A stretch of DNA of 64,000 nucleotides, taken from the NCBI GenBank assembly GCA_004194705.1, contig SADC01001188.1, forward strand, positions 1 through 64,000. Reading direction: 5' to 3'. Positions 10,820 to 22,597 of the stretch are shown here, one piece after another. Below the pieces are notes generated by a model, which was given only the letters and a program-made list of their open reading frames with translations, made no database searches and was not told the origin of the DNA. This DNA comes from Ditylenchus dipsaci. Lineage: Eukaryota > Nematoda > Chromadorea > Rhabditida > Anguinidae. The position numbers were made by a program, and so were the translations under genes. How positions within the stretch are numbered: position 1 is the stretch's first letter; each line of letters opens with the position of its first letter.

Positions 10820-11689
10820 CTCTGGATGCATGAAAAAGCATGCATACCAGAGTTTATTTATGCGGTAGGCCCCAGTATTCAAAACTATGTTCAACATCTT
10901 ATTGTTAGTGGGTTCTGTGTGATTAGTGGCCCCCTTTTATTCCTTCCCTCCCTATACAGCCCTTAATCCCTTTAAAATTCAAAAGGCGCCAATTTAGATT
11001 TTTCAAATTTTTGACTAAAAAACCATGATATCCCCTGTGGTTCGAAAAAAAAATTTCAGAACCAAAAAAACGCGCGGCTTTCTCATGAAATCGCGGTCGA
11101 GAAACACGAATATAAAGTTATCTCCTCCACCTGATCAGTCCCCGTGGGGGGAGGGTGGTGGATTCTGTACTCAAGCCTCAAATCGTACAGTTTAATCGGT
11201 TGTCATGTAAATAATGCGTACCAAAACAAGCTTACTAATTAAAAATAGAAAATTGATTTCCAGATATAAAGATATGGATACTGGGACAGCAGAACTTACT
11301 ATCGGGGCTGAAGACACTGACCACTGTGAAAACGACTGGAAATATGTGACTCATTGCGATAACTAGCAAATCTGTTGTCAAAGCTGCTTATGCAATGCAA
11401 CTCAGCTCAATATCTTACAAACACAATGAAAGTGTAGTGGTTAAGCAAATCGATAAGCCACTAGTAATAAGCGAATATAATTCAAAAATTTTATTTCTCA
11501 CCTATGATTTTTTCCAAACGATTCTTAGCGTTACCAATGCTACTATGGTACGTGGACTCTATTCAGTGGATTGTGACTTATCTAAGCTTGGAAACATAAC
11601 TCTATTTATTGGCAGTAACCAACGAACTGGACCTAAAGTTACATTAACACCATCAGATTACATCTTTTATATGTAATTAAATTTTTAGA

Positions 11690-11905
11690 TTTTTTTATTT
11701 GAAGGACCATGGTTTTGGCTTGCAGCGGCATGACAAAAGTTTGAATTGGCGGGGGACACTTCTCTTTCGTCTATCACTGTACTGTTTGGAGTCGTTAGAA
11801 ATAACACCAAAGAGTACAGTGCGAGACCAAAAAGAGATGTGTCTCTCGCCAATTCAAATTCTGTCATGCCACTGCGCGCAAAACCGAGGTCTTTTAAGCA
11901 ACACT
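11690..11905. repeat. Short palindromic MITE
   Basis: Left arm: GCAGCGGCATGACAAAAGTT then AATTGGCGGGGGACACTTCT. Right arm: the complement (GTCTCTCGCCAATTC through GTCATGCCACTGCGCGC). The centre is an imperfect hairpin around TTTGGAGTCGTTAG. A related but diverged hairpin occurs at 48440-48590. Confidence 0.6.
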
Positions 11906-12088
11906 TTTCTTTAGGATTTGACGAATTTCTGTACTCTAGCAGCGGAAACTTCAGACCACATAGAATTCCATATTTATTTTGGAATAATCATTGCTTTTCT
12001 TTCAACATCAAGACTAGGCAGATTGGATTGTCTGAAGCGAAAATAAACGCTCTTTTTTAGAATTGTAAAAATACATTGTGTATGTGAA

Positions 12089-12173
12089 CAGGGCCGCAAT
12101 TTGGGAGCAGGGGGTGGGTCGTAGTGGTGATTATCCCCCCCCCCCCCCCGAGAAAGTTCAAGTTGCGGCCCTG
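12089..12173. mobile_element. 85-base hAT-type MITE
   Basis: Terminal repeats CAGGGCCGCAA / TTGCGGCCCTG are flanked by exact 8-base duplications TATGTGAA (12081-12088 and 12174-12181). The interior is a short spacer containing a run of C. Confidence 0.85.
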
Positions 12174-12181
12174 TATGTGAA

Positions 12182-13320
12182 TGATACTAAATAACAAATA
12201 AATTTTGCAGCGTTGAAGTAAATAACCACGGGCTATCACGGCTTTTCAAGCCATTGAAAAAAAATTGCGGGAAATTAAAAACTCTTCGAATTTGACTAGA
12301 AAAACGTGTTTTGGACTTGAAATGGTTTCTAGTTTTCTAAGATCTGACTTTTCATCTCATAAAATTTCATCAGATTTTTTTGAAAGGGTATATCCTGAAC
12401 TCAACCCTTTTTGAAAACGGGTGGGGTTATATCGAGGGTTTGTTTTTTAAATGGCAAAACTGTTTAGTTTAAAAAAAATCATCGTTTAAATTGGAATCCT
12501 GGAGATATTGAGATATATGTCAATTTTTTTTGAAAATCTGACTTTTATGACCCACGTCTACTATGCGATTTCACGTCGAATGGGCGGGTTGAACTCGTTA
12601 GATCGAATAAAATAGCCTTATTTGCTATGTAAAATCCTTTGACAACAATCTTTTTTCACTTTACCACTGCTCCATGCAAACACGGCCAAAAACATAAACC
12701 CAATCATTTTGGGCATTTTGAAAAGCCGTGGCTATTGCAGTTATCCCGGACTACATTTCTTATACTTTTCTATTTTTTTATATTTTTGACGAATGCTTTT
12801 AATGGATGTCTACTATGTTATTTTTTTCTACAATCGAAAATAAAATTCCGTGATCTGACTGTGGAAGGTTAGCTGTTAAATTTCTATGAATGCAAAGGCT
12901 ATTTTTCGTCAAAACATTCAGCAAAAGGGCTTGTTTATAGTTTTTAGCGATATTTCTGCTACCGTGTTTATTATAATAAGCCGACAGTCTAACCCCTACT
13001 TTGAGAACCTAAATCTGAGACTAAAGATTTTTTTTGCAGAGCTTTTTTTGCGTTTTCTTAACTCTTACGAGCTCTACCGATTCCACTTTTTGGAATTCGA
13101 ATTTTCACCCGAAAATCTCGAGACGAAATTTGAATTTTTCCGATTTTTGGGTGATTGAAATACAATCCGGGGTCCGCGACATTTGACCCCCCAGGACTAT
13201 TTGAGTTTCGGCCGTTGGACCGAAAAGAGACTTTCTGAGACATTTGATCCCCGGGGCTGTTTTACTTCCTGAAACCATAAAAAGCCATTGTATCCTATAA
13301 AAAATCGTGCCCTAACATAT
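12182..13320. other. No gene seen
   Basis: AT-rich sequence. Reading frames here are short, low in complexity and not bounded by convincing splice sites. No transposon ends were found. Confidence 0.5.
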
Positions 13321-13328
13321 TTTGATTA

Positions 13329-13580
13329 CCGTAATTGTTCTAATAGAGCCACCGGGGCTCTATTTTTTGACCCCCTAAAAATCGGAAAAATTTGGGGTCG
13401 ATCTCAAGATTTTTGGGTGAAAATCAAAAATCTAAAAAGCAGATTTAGTAGAGCTCGTGGGAGTTAATAAAATGCAAAAAAACGGCTTTGCAAAATGTTG
13501 TCTCTGCTTTGACAAACAGACCCTCAAAGTCTAGAGGGGGGCTCTATTAGGAAAGAGGCTCTATTAGAACATTTACGGTA
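13329..13580. mobile_element. MITE of the TACCGTAATT family
   Basis: Ends TACCGTAATTGTTCTAATAG and CTATTAGAACATTTACGGTA are inverted repeats. Similar TACCGTATTT termini occur at 32122-32361, 43816-44622 and 48155-48418, with a single end near 21225. Confidence 0.65.
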
Positions 13581-14102
13581 ATTGATTAATTAATTATAGA
13601 CCCTCCTCGACTTTGAGATCTGTTTACATTTTGCAAATCTGTTCTTTGCGTCTTAGTTCCTATAATAAGGCTGGCGGATTATTAGAGGGTGGGGGATTAA
13701 TAGAGGTTGCAACTCAACATTTTCGCAGACACGATTTTCGTGGTGTGATTCGTGCGGAAATTTTTCAAGTTCGAAAAAGACTCCTTTGCAAACATTTGAA
13801 AAATTTGAACCTTTGCATTTGTACAAGTTTTTATAAATTTTGTAAAATACTTTTGTGTATACTGTGGTGTATGTCAACGTCATTTTGTTGGGTGCAACAC
13901 TGCCTTTCACCAGCTCAACTCGATCACACGTGATGTTACCATCACCCTGCCTCGGTCAAAACCTCCAACCTTCCACCGGTGCAAGGGGTCCCAGACCCTC
14001 AAACTCCAATTTCCCAACGGTCACTCGGGGCTAACAGAGCCAAACTCTCAAAAAGCCTGCTAACATGAGATTTGGCTTCTTCTCCCAGCAGTCGCTTGCA
14101 TC
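13581..14102. other. No gene seen
   Basis: Mixed sequence before the next hAT-type element. A short block (about 13600-13735) resembles the interior of the preceding MITE (CTATTAGAGGGTGGGGGATT and related), so it may be another degraded copy. Confidence 0.4.
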
Positions 14103-15200
14103 CAGTGTTGTAAGTGGACCCGGCAGCTCACGGCACCGCACCGGTGCCGTGAGCTGGTGCCGAACTTTTTGAAGTCGGTGACGAAATTTTCAGGTTCGGT
14201 GCCATGAGCTGGTACCGGTGCCGGATGTTTCGAGGTCGGTGCCTTAAATCGGTGCCGGTGCCGAAATTCTAATAAAATGGAAATTTCATCGGTGTGGCAC
14301 CGGCTCCAGGCAGCTCACGACAATCGATGACCTGAGCTGGTGCCGCTGCCCAAATTTTCGAAGGGGCAATACTTTTTTTTGTCACAGATTCACTTTTTTT
14401 GTACCAGATTCACTTTTTTCTGTCACAAATTTGATTTGTCACAGATTCACTTTTTTTTTTGTCACAGATTCACTTTTTTTGTACCAGATTCACTTTTTTC
14501 TGTCACAGATTTCCTCATTTCTGTCACAGATTCAGTTCTCGACACGAAATCAACAATTTTTAAAATTTTTTGTGTGAAATTCAGGGGTGAGCAAAGACCA
14601 GGTGGCTGGAGACCCACTCCGGAATGGCCAAAAGGCCAAAATTATTGGTTTTTTGGGGGTTTACTCAAGGGGGAGTAAACTTTTTGAGAAAAATCGATTG
14701 AGCGGATCAGATTTTGGGTCCGATGGGCTTAATCGCTCACAACTCCACCCTGAACCACTCGAAACCACCATAAACCTGGAATTCTGAGCGATTAAGCCGA
14801 TCGGACCCGAAATCTGATCCGCTCAATCGATTTTTCTCAAAAAGTTTACTCCCCCCTTTAGTAAACCCCCAAAAAACAAATAATTTTGGCCTTTTGGCCA
14901 TTCCGGAGTGGGTCTCCAGCCACCTGGTCTTTGCTCATCCCTGAATTTCACACAAAAAATTTTAAAAATTGTTGATTTCGTGTCGAGAACTGAATCTGTG
15001 ACAGAAATGAGGAAATCTGTGACAGAAAAAAGTGAATTTGGTACAAAAAAAAGTGAATCTGTGACAAATCAAATTTGTGACAGAAAAAAGTGAATCTGGT
15101 ACAAAAACAAGTGAATCTGTGACAAAAAAAAGTTTTGCCCTTTTCGAAGTCGGTGACTTGAGCTGATGCCGGTGCCGCAACTCGAAGATTCACAACACTG
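14103..15200. mobile_element. hAT-type element with nested foldback interior
   Basis: Begins CAGTGTTGTAAGT and ends TTCACAACACTG; the flanks CTTGCATC (14095-14102) and CTTACATC (15201-15208) are an 8-base duplication with one mismatch. Inside, arms rich in GTCACAGATTCACTTTTTT (14375-14560 and 14985-15140) are inverted. The middle (14585-14940) is the GATTGAGCGGATCAG foldback module, whose outer arms match over about 100 bases. GC-rich ACCGGTGCC blocks sit next to both ends. Confidence 0.8.
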
Positions 15201-15208
15201 CTTACATC

Positions 15209-16002
15209 CCTCCTTTACCATCAGCTTCAGTCATCCAGAGCGCCGCCACCAGCATCCATTAATTGCTTCACCTTCGGCTCCACTTTTAGCACAATACCGT
15301 CAGGCTTCTGTACCGAAACAGGGGATAGCATCTTCTTGCAAGAAAAAAATTAAGCTGATTTGTAAGCCAACGGGTTCCAACAAATACCTCTGGTCTAAGA
15401 CCGAACGGGTTTCAAACGGTCCTTTCCAAAAAGTCCCCTCCTTACATGACCAAGGAATAGAACTCAACGAACACTCACTTTGAAAAAACACTTTGAAACA
15501 CTTTGAAAAGCATTTTTGAGCCCGTCCTAATATACGCTGGCCTACGCTGGCCTAAGCCTGAATTCCTGAGCCTAAAAATTACCAAAATTACCCTAAAAAG
15601 ACCATCAACCTTTGACGAGTTGAAATCAATGCTTTAGAAAAACAATTAGTTCTTTTGATTAGAAAGTAATTAGAAACGTTTTTTTTAATCGTATTGAACA
15701 GAAAAAAACCAGTTTAGAAGGTGTTTCTGGGTTACTTTCGAAAATTTAGAGGGGGGGGGGGCCAACGGCATAAGTGCCAAAAACTTGAATTGCGCCAAAA
15801 ATATTTGAGAAAGTACTTGAAATCGGAATTAAAATTTTGACGGGCCATCACTATCAAGCTGTTTGCTGCCGTACGAATAAATGAACGTTTTTAATGTTAG
15901 CTTTCTGCTGCTTTTGTTTTCTTATTGATTATTTATCTTTCGATGCAGTTACAGTTGAATGTAAATTTATATACCAAATAGCCGTTTGTGTTTTTTGCAG
16001 AA
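15209..16002. other. No gene seen
   Basis: No reading frame with convincing splice borders. A run of ten G lies near 15752-15761. The last 15 bases before 16003 form a splice acceptor (TTTTTTGCAG). Confidence 0.5.
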
Positions 16003-19000
16003 ATGAAGCTAAACTGCTTAGCTATTTTATTTGTCTGTCAGGGGCTCATTTTTGTAAAAGGACTTTTGAATGGTATGAAGATTTGTGTTTGTAACCTCTA
16101 AGTAGCTAAAAATATTTCAGGTAATCTAGTTGAGTGGAATCAATATCGCTCTTTAGTAAAGGTTCAATTCATCATTCTTACCGGTTTCATTTATATTTTC
16201 TGACTTTTTCTACACGTGCACACGTTTTATGTGCTAATCTATAGCCGAGATTCTAGGCATCCGGCTTTTTTTCTTTATTTCGATGGTCAGGTGAATGAAA
16301 TTGCAACCGACAGAACTTAAAAAATAGTTGTTAAATATTTTGGAGGGAGAAGGTGTTCTTACCTTTTCTCAAATGCTTTCATAAATTAAATTTTGCTTTT
16401 TGCATTTCACGTATTTTCAAAAAATATTTGGGACGAAAAAACCAAATATTATCCCGCACCCCACAACCGGTACCAATAAGTGCCTGATATCTGAGGCATT
16501 TGACTGTGATAAAGCAGTGTTCGAATATTAGTGAAAAAAATTATAGGTGCTTGCTCGCTCGGAAAATTTGGATGTTCAAAGTTGCACAGGAAGTCTTATA
16601 TCGCCGTCACTTATTCTGACTGCATCTGAATGTTTATTTTATCTTTTAAACAAGTTGAAATATTATACAACTTTTTAACATAGGTGTTATTCATAGAACT
16701 GCTCGTGTTCGGTAGGTGTCACTAGACTTTTAAAAGATTCTGAAAAAATTTATTTGAAAAAATTTTTTTTTTGAAAAATTCAAGCTCATTTTCAGAATGT
16801 CTGAGTTCTTGGTGATCATGACACAAGCAGATAAAACAATTCGAAAACTTTCCGGTAAACTAGTTGACTTGGTAAGCAAATCAATACTTTTCTTGAAAAT
16901 TTAGCTAAAGTATTTAATAATGGAAGAGCATTTAAAATGTCTGCGCTTGGTTGATCCGCTTTTTCTTTTCCGCCTTTGGCTTTTTCCTGTCCGCTTTTTT
17001 AATTTTAACACGGGAATTCCTGACTGTAATGACGGTTCATCCTGGTGTATTTTTTCACGAGGAACACACATATCACAAAATCAGACGGAAAAATTGTGGT
17101 ACAGTACCCTCAAAGAGTCCAATTTTCCCGATGACTCCGTGGGGTCAGGTATGGTTTTTTCTTTAGGCTAGTTAGCAGTGAATTTAGTGAATACAGCATG
17201 TTCTTTTATGTTCATAAGAAAGCCCTTTTTCTGAGCTTTCTAATGATGTGTCGTTTGCCCACATAGAAAAAAATTATCACAGATAAAAATTAAAAAGAAT
17301 CAAATAACCCTCTCTAAAAAAAGAATTTAAAAAAAAGAACCTTTTTTATGCTTATTCTGAATCTGGAGTCTATTTCACGGTTAAACAAATCTGTGCGAAA
17401 ATTTCCCATACGTTTGGTATGATTGTAAATTTTTTTAGAGAGGGTAATTTGATTCTTTTTAATTTTTATCTGTGATAATTTTTTTCTATGTGGGCAAACG
17501 ACACATCATTAGAAAGCTCAGAAAAAGGGCTTTCTTATCAACATAAAAGAACATGCTGTATTCACTAAATTCACTGCTAACTAGCCTAAAGAAAAAACCA
17601 TACCTGACCCCACGGAGTCATCGGGAAAATTGGACTCTTTGAGGGTACTGTACCACAATTTTTCCGTCTGATTTTGTGATATGTGTGTTCCTCGTGAAAA
17701 AATACACCAGGATGAACCGTCATTACAGTCAGGAATTCTCGTGTTAAAGAGAAATGATATAAAATGTCCGCTTTTAGCTTTTTTCTAGCCATTTTTGTCT
17801 TTTTGCTGTCCGCTAATGTTTGAAAGTGTCCGCTTTTATCTAGAGGTCTCCGCTTTTGCTTAAAAAAATTTCCGCTTTTGGGTAAAAATTGCCCGCTTTT
17901 GGCTGAAAAGTGCCTACTTCTGGCTGAAATGTGTCCGCTTTTGACTGAAGCGGTAAGAACCAAAAACGGACAATTTTTAGCCACAACAGGCACTTTCGAA
18001 CAAAAGCGGACAGCGAAAAAACAAAAGCGGACAGAAAAAAGCCAAGACATTCATAATCATTTCTCTTTAAAATTTGAAGAAGCGGACAGAAAAAAGCCAA
18101 ACGCGGACGAAAAAAAGATGTATCCATTTAAAAAAAAATGTATCCCTTCCACGCTACAAATCGAGGGATTTGTACCGCGAGACATTGACCTTCGAGACAG
18201 CCTAAAACCCATTTTTAATAGTTATTATAAATCTATCTTATAATTATAAATCTATAAATAATAAATATATTATAAATCTATCTTATTATAAAAAATCTGC
18301 CATGTCTATGTGGTAGACCAGGGTCGATATTCTTATGAATCTATTGAAAGCGGTGAAAAATGGTGGCTGAAAGCCGACATACTAACAAAAAGAGTTTGAA
18401 AAATTGTCCCGTGTCTTGCGTCACGCGGGAGTAGATGAGGAGCCTTACAAAAATATGTTCTGTAAATTTTTAATCTCTTTCAGGCCGAGGATTGGGCTCT
18501 TTTGCAAATTTCGCCTCAAAACATCTCAGAGGTATGATTTTGGCATAATATCCCGCCAAATTTTTGTTAATTTAGTTGTGTTTGCCATATCCTGCTCCTA
18601 ATGGAATCACGAGATTGAATCTGAAGCCCTCTCTTTTGTCACCTGCTTTTCTTGACATTCCCAATTCTTCTATTGGAAAACTCAATTGTAATGGCTTAAA
18701 ACAATTTTCTAAAAGCAAAAATCAAAATTTAGGCCATATTCTTGGATTTGTGCACACTGACAAAGGTTTCTATATTTGGAACAAATATTTTATATTCAAA
18801 TTATAAATTTTTAAAGCTTCTGATTTTGTCAAACAGCAGGTGTTTTTATTAAATCTTCGGTACTTTCCTGTTATCTCGAATCATTTTTGGATTTATTAGT
18901 TAACATTCTCAAGTATTTCACCCTGAAATACGAACTTATTTTTCCCTATCCCTTGCAATGTGGAGTGTGCTGTTCTTGGCCGCGAAGCGGCAAACCCTTG

Positions 19001-20904
19001 GCCGTGTACAACATCCGAAATTTTATTAATTTTTATTAAAATTAAGAACAGCCCTACAATGCCCTACAATAATGTTATTATATTCTGAAAGTATGAAGCG
19101 GGATATCATATTGTGGTATGGGTACAGATTGTTGTACACGACCAAGGGTTGGCAGCTTCGCGGCCAAGATCAGCACACTCCACATTGCAAGGGATAGGGA
19201 AAAATAAGTTCGTATTTCAGGGTGAAATACTTGAGAAGGTTAACTAATACATCCAAAAATGATTCGAGATAACAGGAAATTACCAAATCTTCTATTTTAC
19301 CTTAGGTTATTTAGAAAGTTTTTAAAATGGATCTGGAGCACCTCACAGAAACAGTATCAGACAACCAGAAAATTTACCGAAGTCGGATCTTTATGAATTA
19401 CACTGCCTGCTTTGTAAAATGCATTTTAAAATTTTCTTACTGAATTTAATTTATTTAGGATGATACTGGGACAGGTTTGAAAAAACCCACTTAGGTTGTC
19501 ATAGCTAAATGGATTCAGCGTTGATTTGCAATGTAATGGGCTATGGACCTCTGCAGGTGGATCTTTTAGTAATTCATATTTTAAATACATTTTATTTTAT
19601 TAGCTGGGAATGTTCCAGTCTCTTAATGTCGCTTCAGGTAAAAAACTGGATACATTTTTTCACCTTCTTGTGGTCTGAAGTGATTATTTTTCGTTATGGA
19701 TCTAAAAATCAAATATCTAAACAATGTTTTTCAAAATTTTTTGGCGCTGCTCTGTTTTATCAACCCTCCCCCCTTTCTCATCCATGTTTTTAAGCTTAGC
19801 AATTAGGCTCAGGGCTGAGCTCGTACTAATTTGATCTTTTTTAAAAAATATGGTTTCTGGTGCCCCTAAAAATTATTAAGGGGAGGTCATGAAACCAGGT
19901 AGCTTCAGGGGGGGGGGGGGGTGTGTTATCATAAAAACGAGTAACGTCAAAGTTTTAACACCATAACGTAGTACTGTGATTTAAGTTTCTAAGGAGGTAT
20001 TAAGCACTTTTGCATTTCGGGGGTCCCCTTGTTTTTAATTGTGAAAAAGTCAAGTTTTGATAAGAATTTTTTACGAAAACTCAAGTTTTTAGTAAGGCAA
20101 ACGTTTGAAAACCAATTTTTTTAAAATCTTTTATAACGTATAAAAATTACTCAGAAGACCTGAAAATTACTATTCACAGTTAACAATAACAAGGCTCCCC
20201 CCTCCCAAAGTGCACAAGTGCCGGTATTATTGTTTATAAAGATATTGATTCAAAACTATCCAGAAAACAACAAGGTGGATCAGGGCAAAAAAAGACACGG
20301 ATTGTTCACTAGGGCCATTTTTTGCATTATCTCTGCAAAACATAAACTAAAAAGATGAAAGTATAGAGTAAGCCAGAAAGATTGTTTGCTTCATACTTTT
20401 ACCTTTTTGTGTTATATTTTACAAAGATATTGCAACAAATAATACCTCTTCACAAATAATAACTCTTCTAGAATCGCAGTACTGCCACATATTGTTAAAA
20501 CTTTAAAATAAAATGCTTAGATATTTGCTTCTTTGACCAAAAAGAAGGCACTTCTGACCCAAAAAGGCACTTTCGGACCAGAAGAAGGCAGGAAAAATAC
20601 TTGTCCTAAAATAGTCTATCAAAGGCTAAAATAATTTTTCTTGTAGATAAGGAGATGGATCTCAACTCTTCCAGTGTTTGTTCTCAAGTAATTTTAAATA
20701 ATTTACGGATATAAGAGCACCTTTGGCCGCTTCCCAGGAGTACTCTTATATCCAGGTTTAACTGTATTGTAATTTAAAGTGTATTTTCAGGCTTTAGACA
20801 TGCAATTCTCAATCTCTGTGAAAGATGAATGGCTAGTTGCTGCAATCCAGCGTCACTCATTCGCTGAGCTTGTAGCCGCTTACAAACTATGCCAATTTAT
20901 TTGA
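16003..20904 (+). CDS. Multi-exon secreted protein, family not recognised
   Basis: Exon 1 (16003-16072) starts two bases after an acceptor TTTTTTGCAG, as expected for a trans-spliced or 5'-UTR-spliced messenger, and encodes a leader MKLNCLAILFVCQGLIFVKG. Further exons are supported by splice signals: 16120-16160 (NLVEWNQYRSLVK, in phase with exon 1), 16796-16871 (MSEFLVIMTQADKTIRKL), 18484-18531 (AEDWALLQISPQNISE), 18576-18764 (LCLPYPAPNGITRLNLKP, then FLDIPNSSIGKLNCNGLK), about 19505-19554, 20647-20689 (DKEMDLNSSSVCSQ) and a final exon 20791-20904 (MQFSISVKDEWLVAAIQRHS) with stop TGA. Some junction phases do not match, so exons are missing or misplaced. Likely secreted; function unknown. Two large foldback elements lie in its introns. 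Confidence 0.45.
16945..18120. repeat. Large foldback element with TGTCCGCTTTT arrays
   Basis: Two arms of about 330 bases (near 17010-17340 and 17410-17745) are almost perfect reverse complements, including GACTGTAATGACGGTTCATC and ACATGCTGTATTCACTAAAT. Outside them are repeats of TGTCCGCTTTTG on one side and AAAAGCGGACAG on the other (16945-17005, 17765-17945 and 17995-18110). The protein-like frames on both strands are mirror products of the palindrome. Confidence 0.85.
18855..19290. repeat. Foldback repeat in the unknown secreted gene
   Basis: Arms 18855-19005 and 19132-19290 are near-perfect inverted copies, both containing CCCTATCCCTTGCAATGTGG (or its complement) and the GGCCGCGAAGC phrase. 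The spacer is about 125 bases. It lies in an intron. Confidence 0.8.
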
Positions 20905-21829
20905 AAGGGAAAGCCTGCGATCGTTTAAATTAATAAACTTGTTTGCATTATACATCAAATAGAAAAAAAACAAATATTAATTTATCTGACTATTCTATTG
21001 GAAAATTGTATGATATGCCATATTTTTTCTTATAGCTAGACAGTATCCAATAGCTCGACACCCTCTAATTTGAAGACCTATATCTCAGACTGGAGAAAAT
21101 ATTTTGAGAAGCTGTTTTTTAGTTTTCTTAACTACCACGAGCTCTATTGAACAAAAATCTCGAAATCGGCCCCAAATTTTTCGGATTATTAAAAAATAAC
21201 TTGACAGCTATCAGAGAAAATACGGTAACGATCACTGCAGTTCATTACAAATTTGAATTTTTTTAACGTAGACACTTATCCACACATCTAGAAAACCTAA
21301 ACAGATGTTTTTTAAATTCCACTTCCAGTTTTTATGCTCTTTAAGGCAGGAAAAAACAAAGCTGATTGCATTCATAAATTATGAGACCCTTTAGCTATAT
21401 AGCTTTTCCTATATGCAACATATGAAACCAACTTAGTCTCCAGTCAAAAAAGATAAATGAACAGAGACCACAACAAAAATAAGAGAGCAAAGCCGAAGGG
21501 CACATCCTAAAAAGGAGAAGATTATGCTAGATGCAAAAGCACATTGCCTTTCTTATTCAAAATGTGCTTCTCTTGCTTTTTTTGTGCTTCTAAAAATTTT
21601 TTTAATTGCTTTTGTTTTTCATTAGTAAAAGCATGTGGTTTTTGCTAGATGAATTCAATTAGTAGCTTTTACAATTTAAGAAATTATTTACTGCTATTTT
21701 CAGCTTAAGGCTTATTCATCTTTTTCACCGAGACATTTTTTGTGGCACAATAATGTAATATCAGGTGTTCAATAAGTTCTTGCCCGAACTTTAAGGCCTC
21801 TGTTAGCCATTATAGTTGTGTTATTACAA
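20905..21829. other. No gene seen
   Basis: AT-rich. One degraded transposon end (AGAGAAAATACGGTAACG) is at about 21210-21227. No supported coding sequence. Confidence 0.5.
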
Positions 21830-22330
21830 AATTCCAAAAGACAGTTTTGTTGCGCTTTTTCTTTGCTTTCGAGTGTGACATTCCTCGTTGTGTTGAGAAA
21901 AAGATGGCAAACCACATTACTGAAAAGATCATTGCCGTTGCCGACAACGAGAATTTCAAATCTTTGAATGCGCGCAAGACACCTTTTTTATTGTAAAAAT
22001 ATTTAGAATTATTTTTAAGTAAAGTTATGACGAAATTATTAAAAAACAGAGCCGGCACTGGGAATCGAACTCACTCACAATGTGGATTGCACGTCGCCGC
22101 TATGCCACTACGCTACCTAGTAACTTGTATTCTTGCAATTATTTTAGAGAAACTAATTTCATTTCTAAAGCAATAACATATTCAAAACATTGTGCCAAAG
22201 AATATTGCAGTAAAAAAGTGTCCCGCGCGCACTCAAAGATTCGAAATTCTCGTTGTCGGCAACGACAATGGTCCTTGAAGAAAGGGACAGAAAAATAATT
22301 TTGGGAAAGACATTTTGATTTAAAATAAAA
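21830..22330. repeat. Inverted repeat around a tRNA-like sequence
   Basis: Arms at about 21920-22020 and 22140-22275 are inverted copies (GTTGCCGACAACGAGAATTT and complement, and the CGCGCAAGACACC/GTGTCCCGCGCGC segment). The tRNA-like stretch lies between them. Confidence 0.6.
22045..22122 (-). repeat. tRNA-derived sequence, probably SINE or tRNA relic
   Basis: Read on the minus strand it has a polymerase III A box TAGCGTAGTGGC and a B box AGTTCGATTCCC at tRNA-like spacing. The outer seven bases do not form an acceptor stem, so a functional tRNA is unlikely. Confidence 0.5.
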
Positions 22331-22597
22331 GAAAAATACCTGAACACAAATAGTGAGACGACTAAGTAACACCAGAAGATTATTTGAAATGAAAAGCGAA
22401 AACAAAGACGAAAAGGTGGCGCGCGGGAATTCAAACATTTGAAATTGAAAATGACGAGCGGGCATGCCCCTTTAACTACTCATTAACTATTTACAGTTAC
22501 TTTTTTACACCGATGTTTATAGATACTTGCAGCTATTTATTTAGATATTTTCATTGACAAACACAAAATAAAAATTCAATAGTGATATTTGACGATC

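Larger units (their letters stand above)
8790..11165. repeat. Donor-hairpin foldback interrupted by a hAT element
   Basis: Outer arms at 8790-8895 and 11045-11165 are reverse complements. The hairpin core lies at 8930-9050 (GTCTAAGGTAAGTGAGTGCG and its partner ACCTTAGACAC). The element is cut at 9068 by the transposon at 9069-10819 and resumes at 10820 with CTCTGGATGCATGAAAAAGC. Confidence 0.7.
3519..11676 (+). pseudogene. Pepsin-family (A1) aspartic protease homologue, probably inactive
   Basis: Five exons are supported: 3519-3688, 6960-7086, 7126-7212, 7262-7444 and 11264-11676; splice phases agree at every junction. Exon 1 starts at ATG 3519 and gives a hydrophobic signal peptide. Family landmarks in order are YLGSDIV then NATFGL (the strand before the flap-distal loop), SGFLGLSW (normally DGILGLA), AMTDKLNYPVISVWMNR (normally L-QPVFTVWL), ELTIGAEDTDHC (normally GELTFGG-D), and a C-terminus with NITLFIG and TLTPSDYIF. 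The N-lobe DTG is not visible, and the second active-site loop reads ISEYNSKI where active enzymes have ADTGTS. One-base frame slips near 7356 and 11364 break the reading frame. So it is a pseudogene, or a pseudoenzyme with sequencing errors. Two introns are only 39 and 49 bases; two others of 3.3 and 3.8 kb are filled with repeats. Confidence 0.7.

Noticed and set aside
17586..18050. 154-residue minus-strand reading frame
   Set aside because: It runs through the palindromic arm and the TGTCCGCTTTT array; the mirror frame on the plus strand encodes the same residues, as expected of an inverted repeat, not a gene.
22045..22122. Functional tRNA gene
   Set aside because: A and B boxes are present but the acceptor stem does not pair and the anticodon arm is not convincing.
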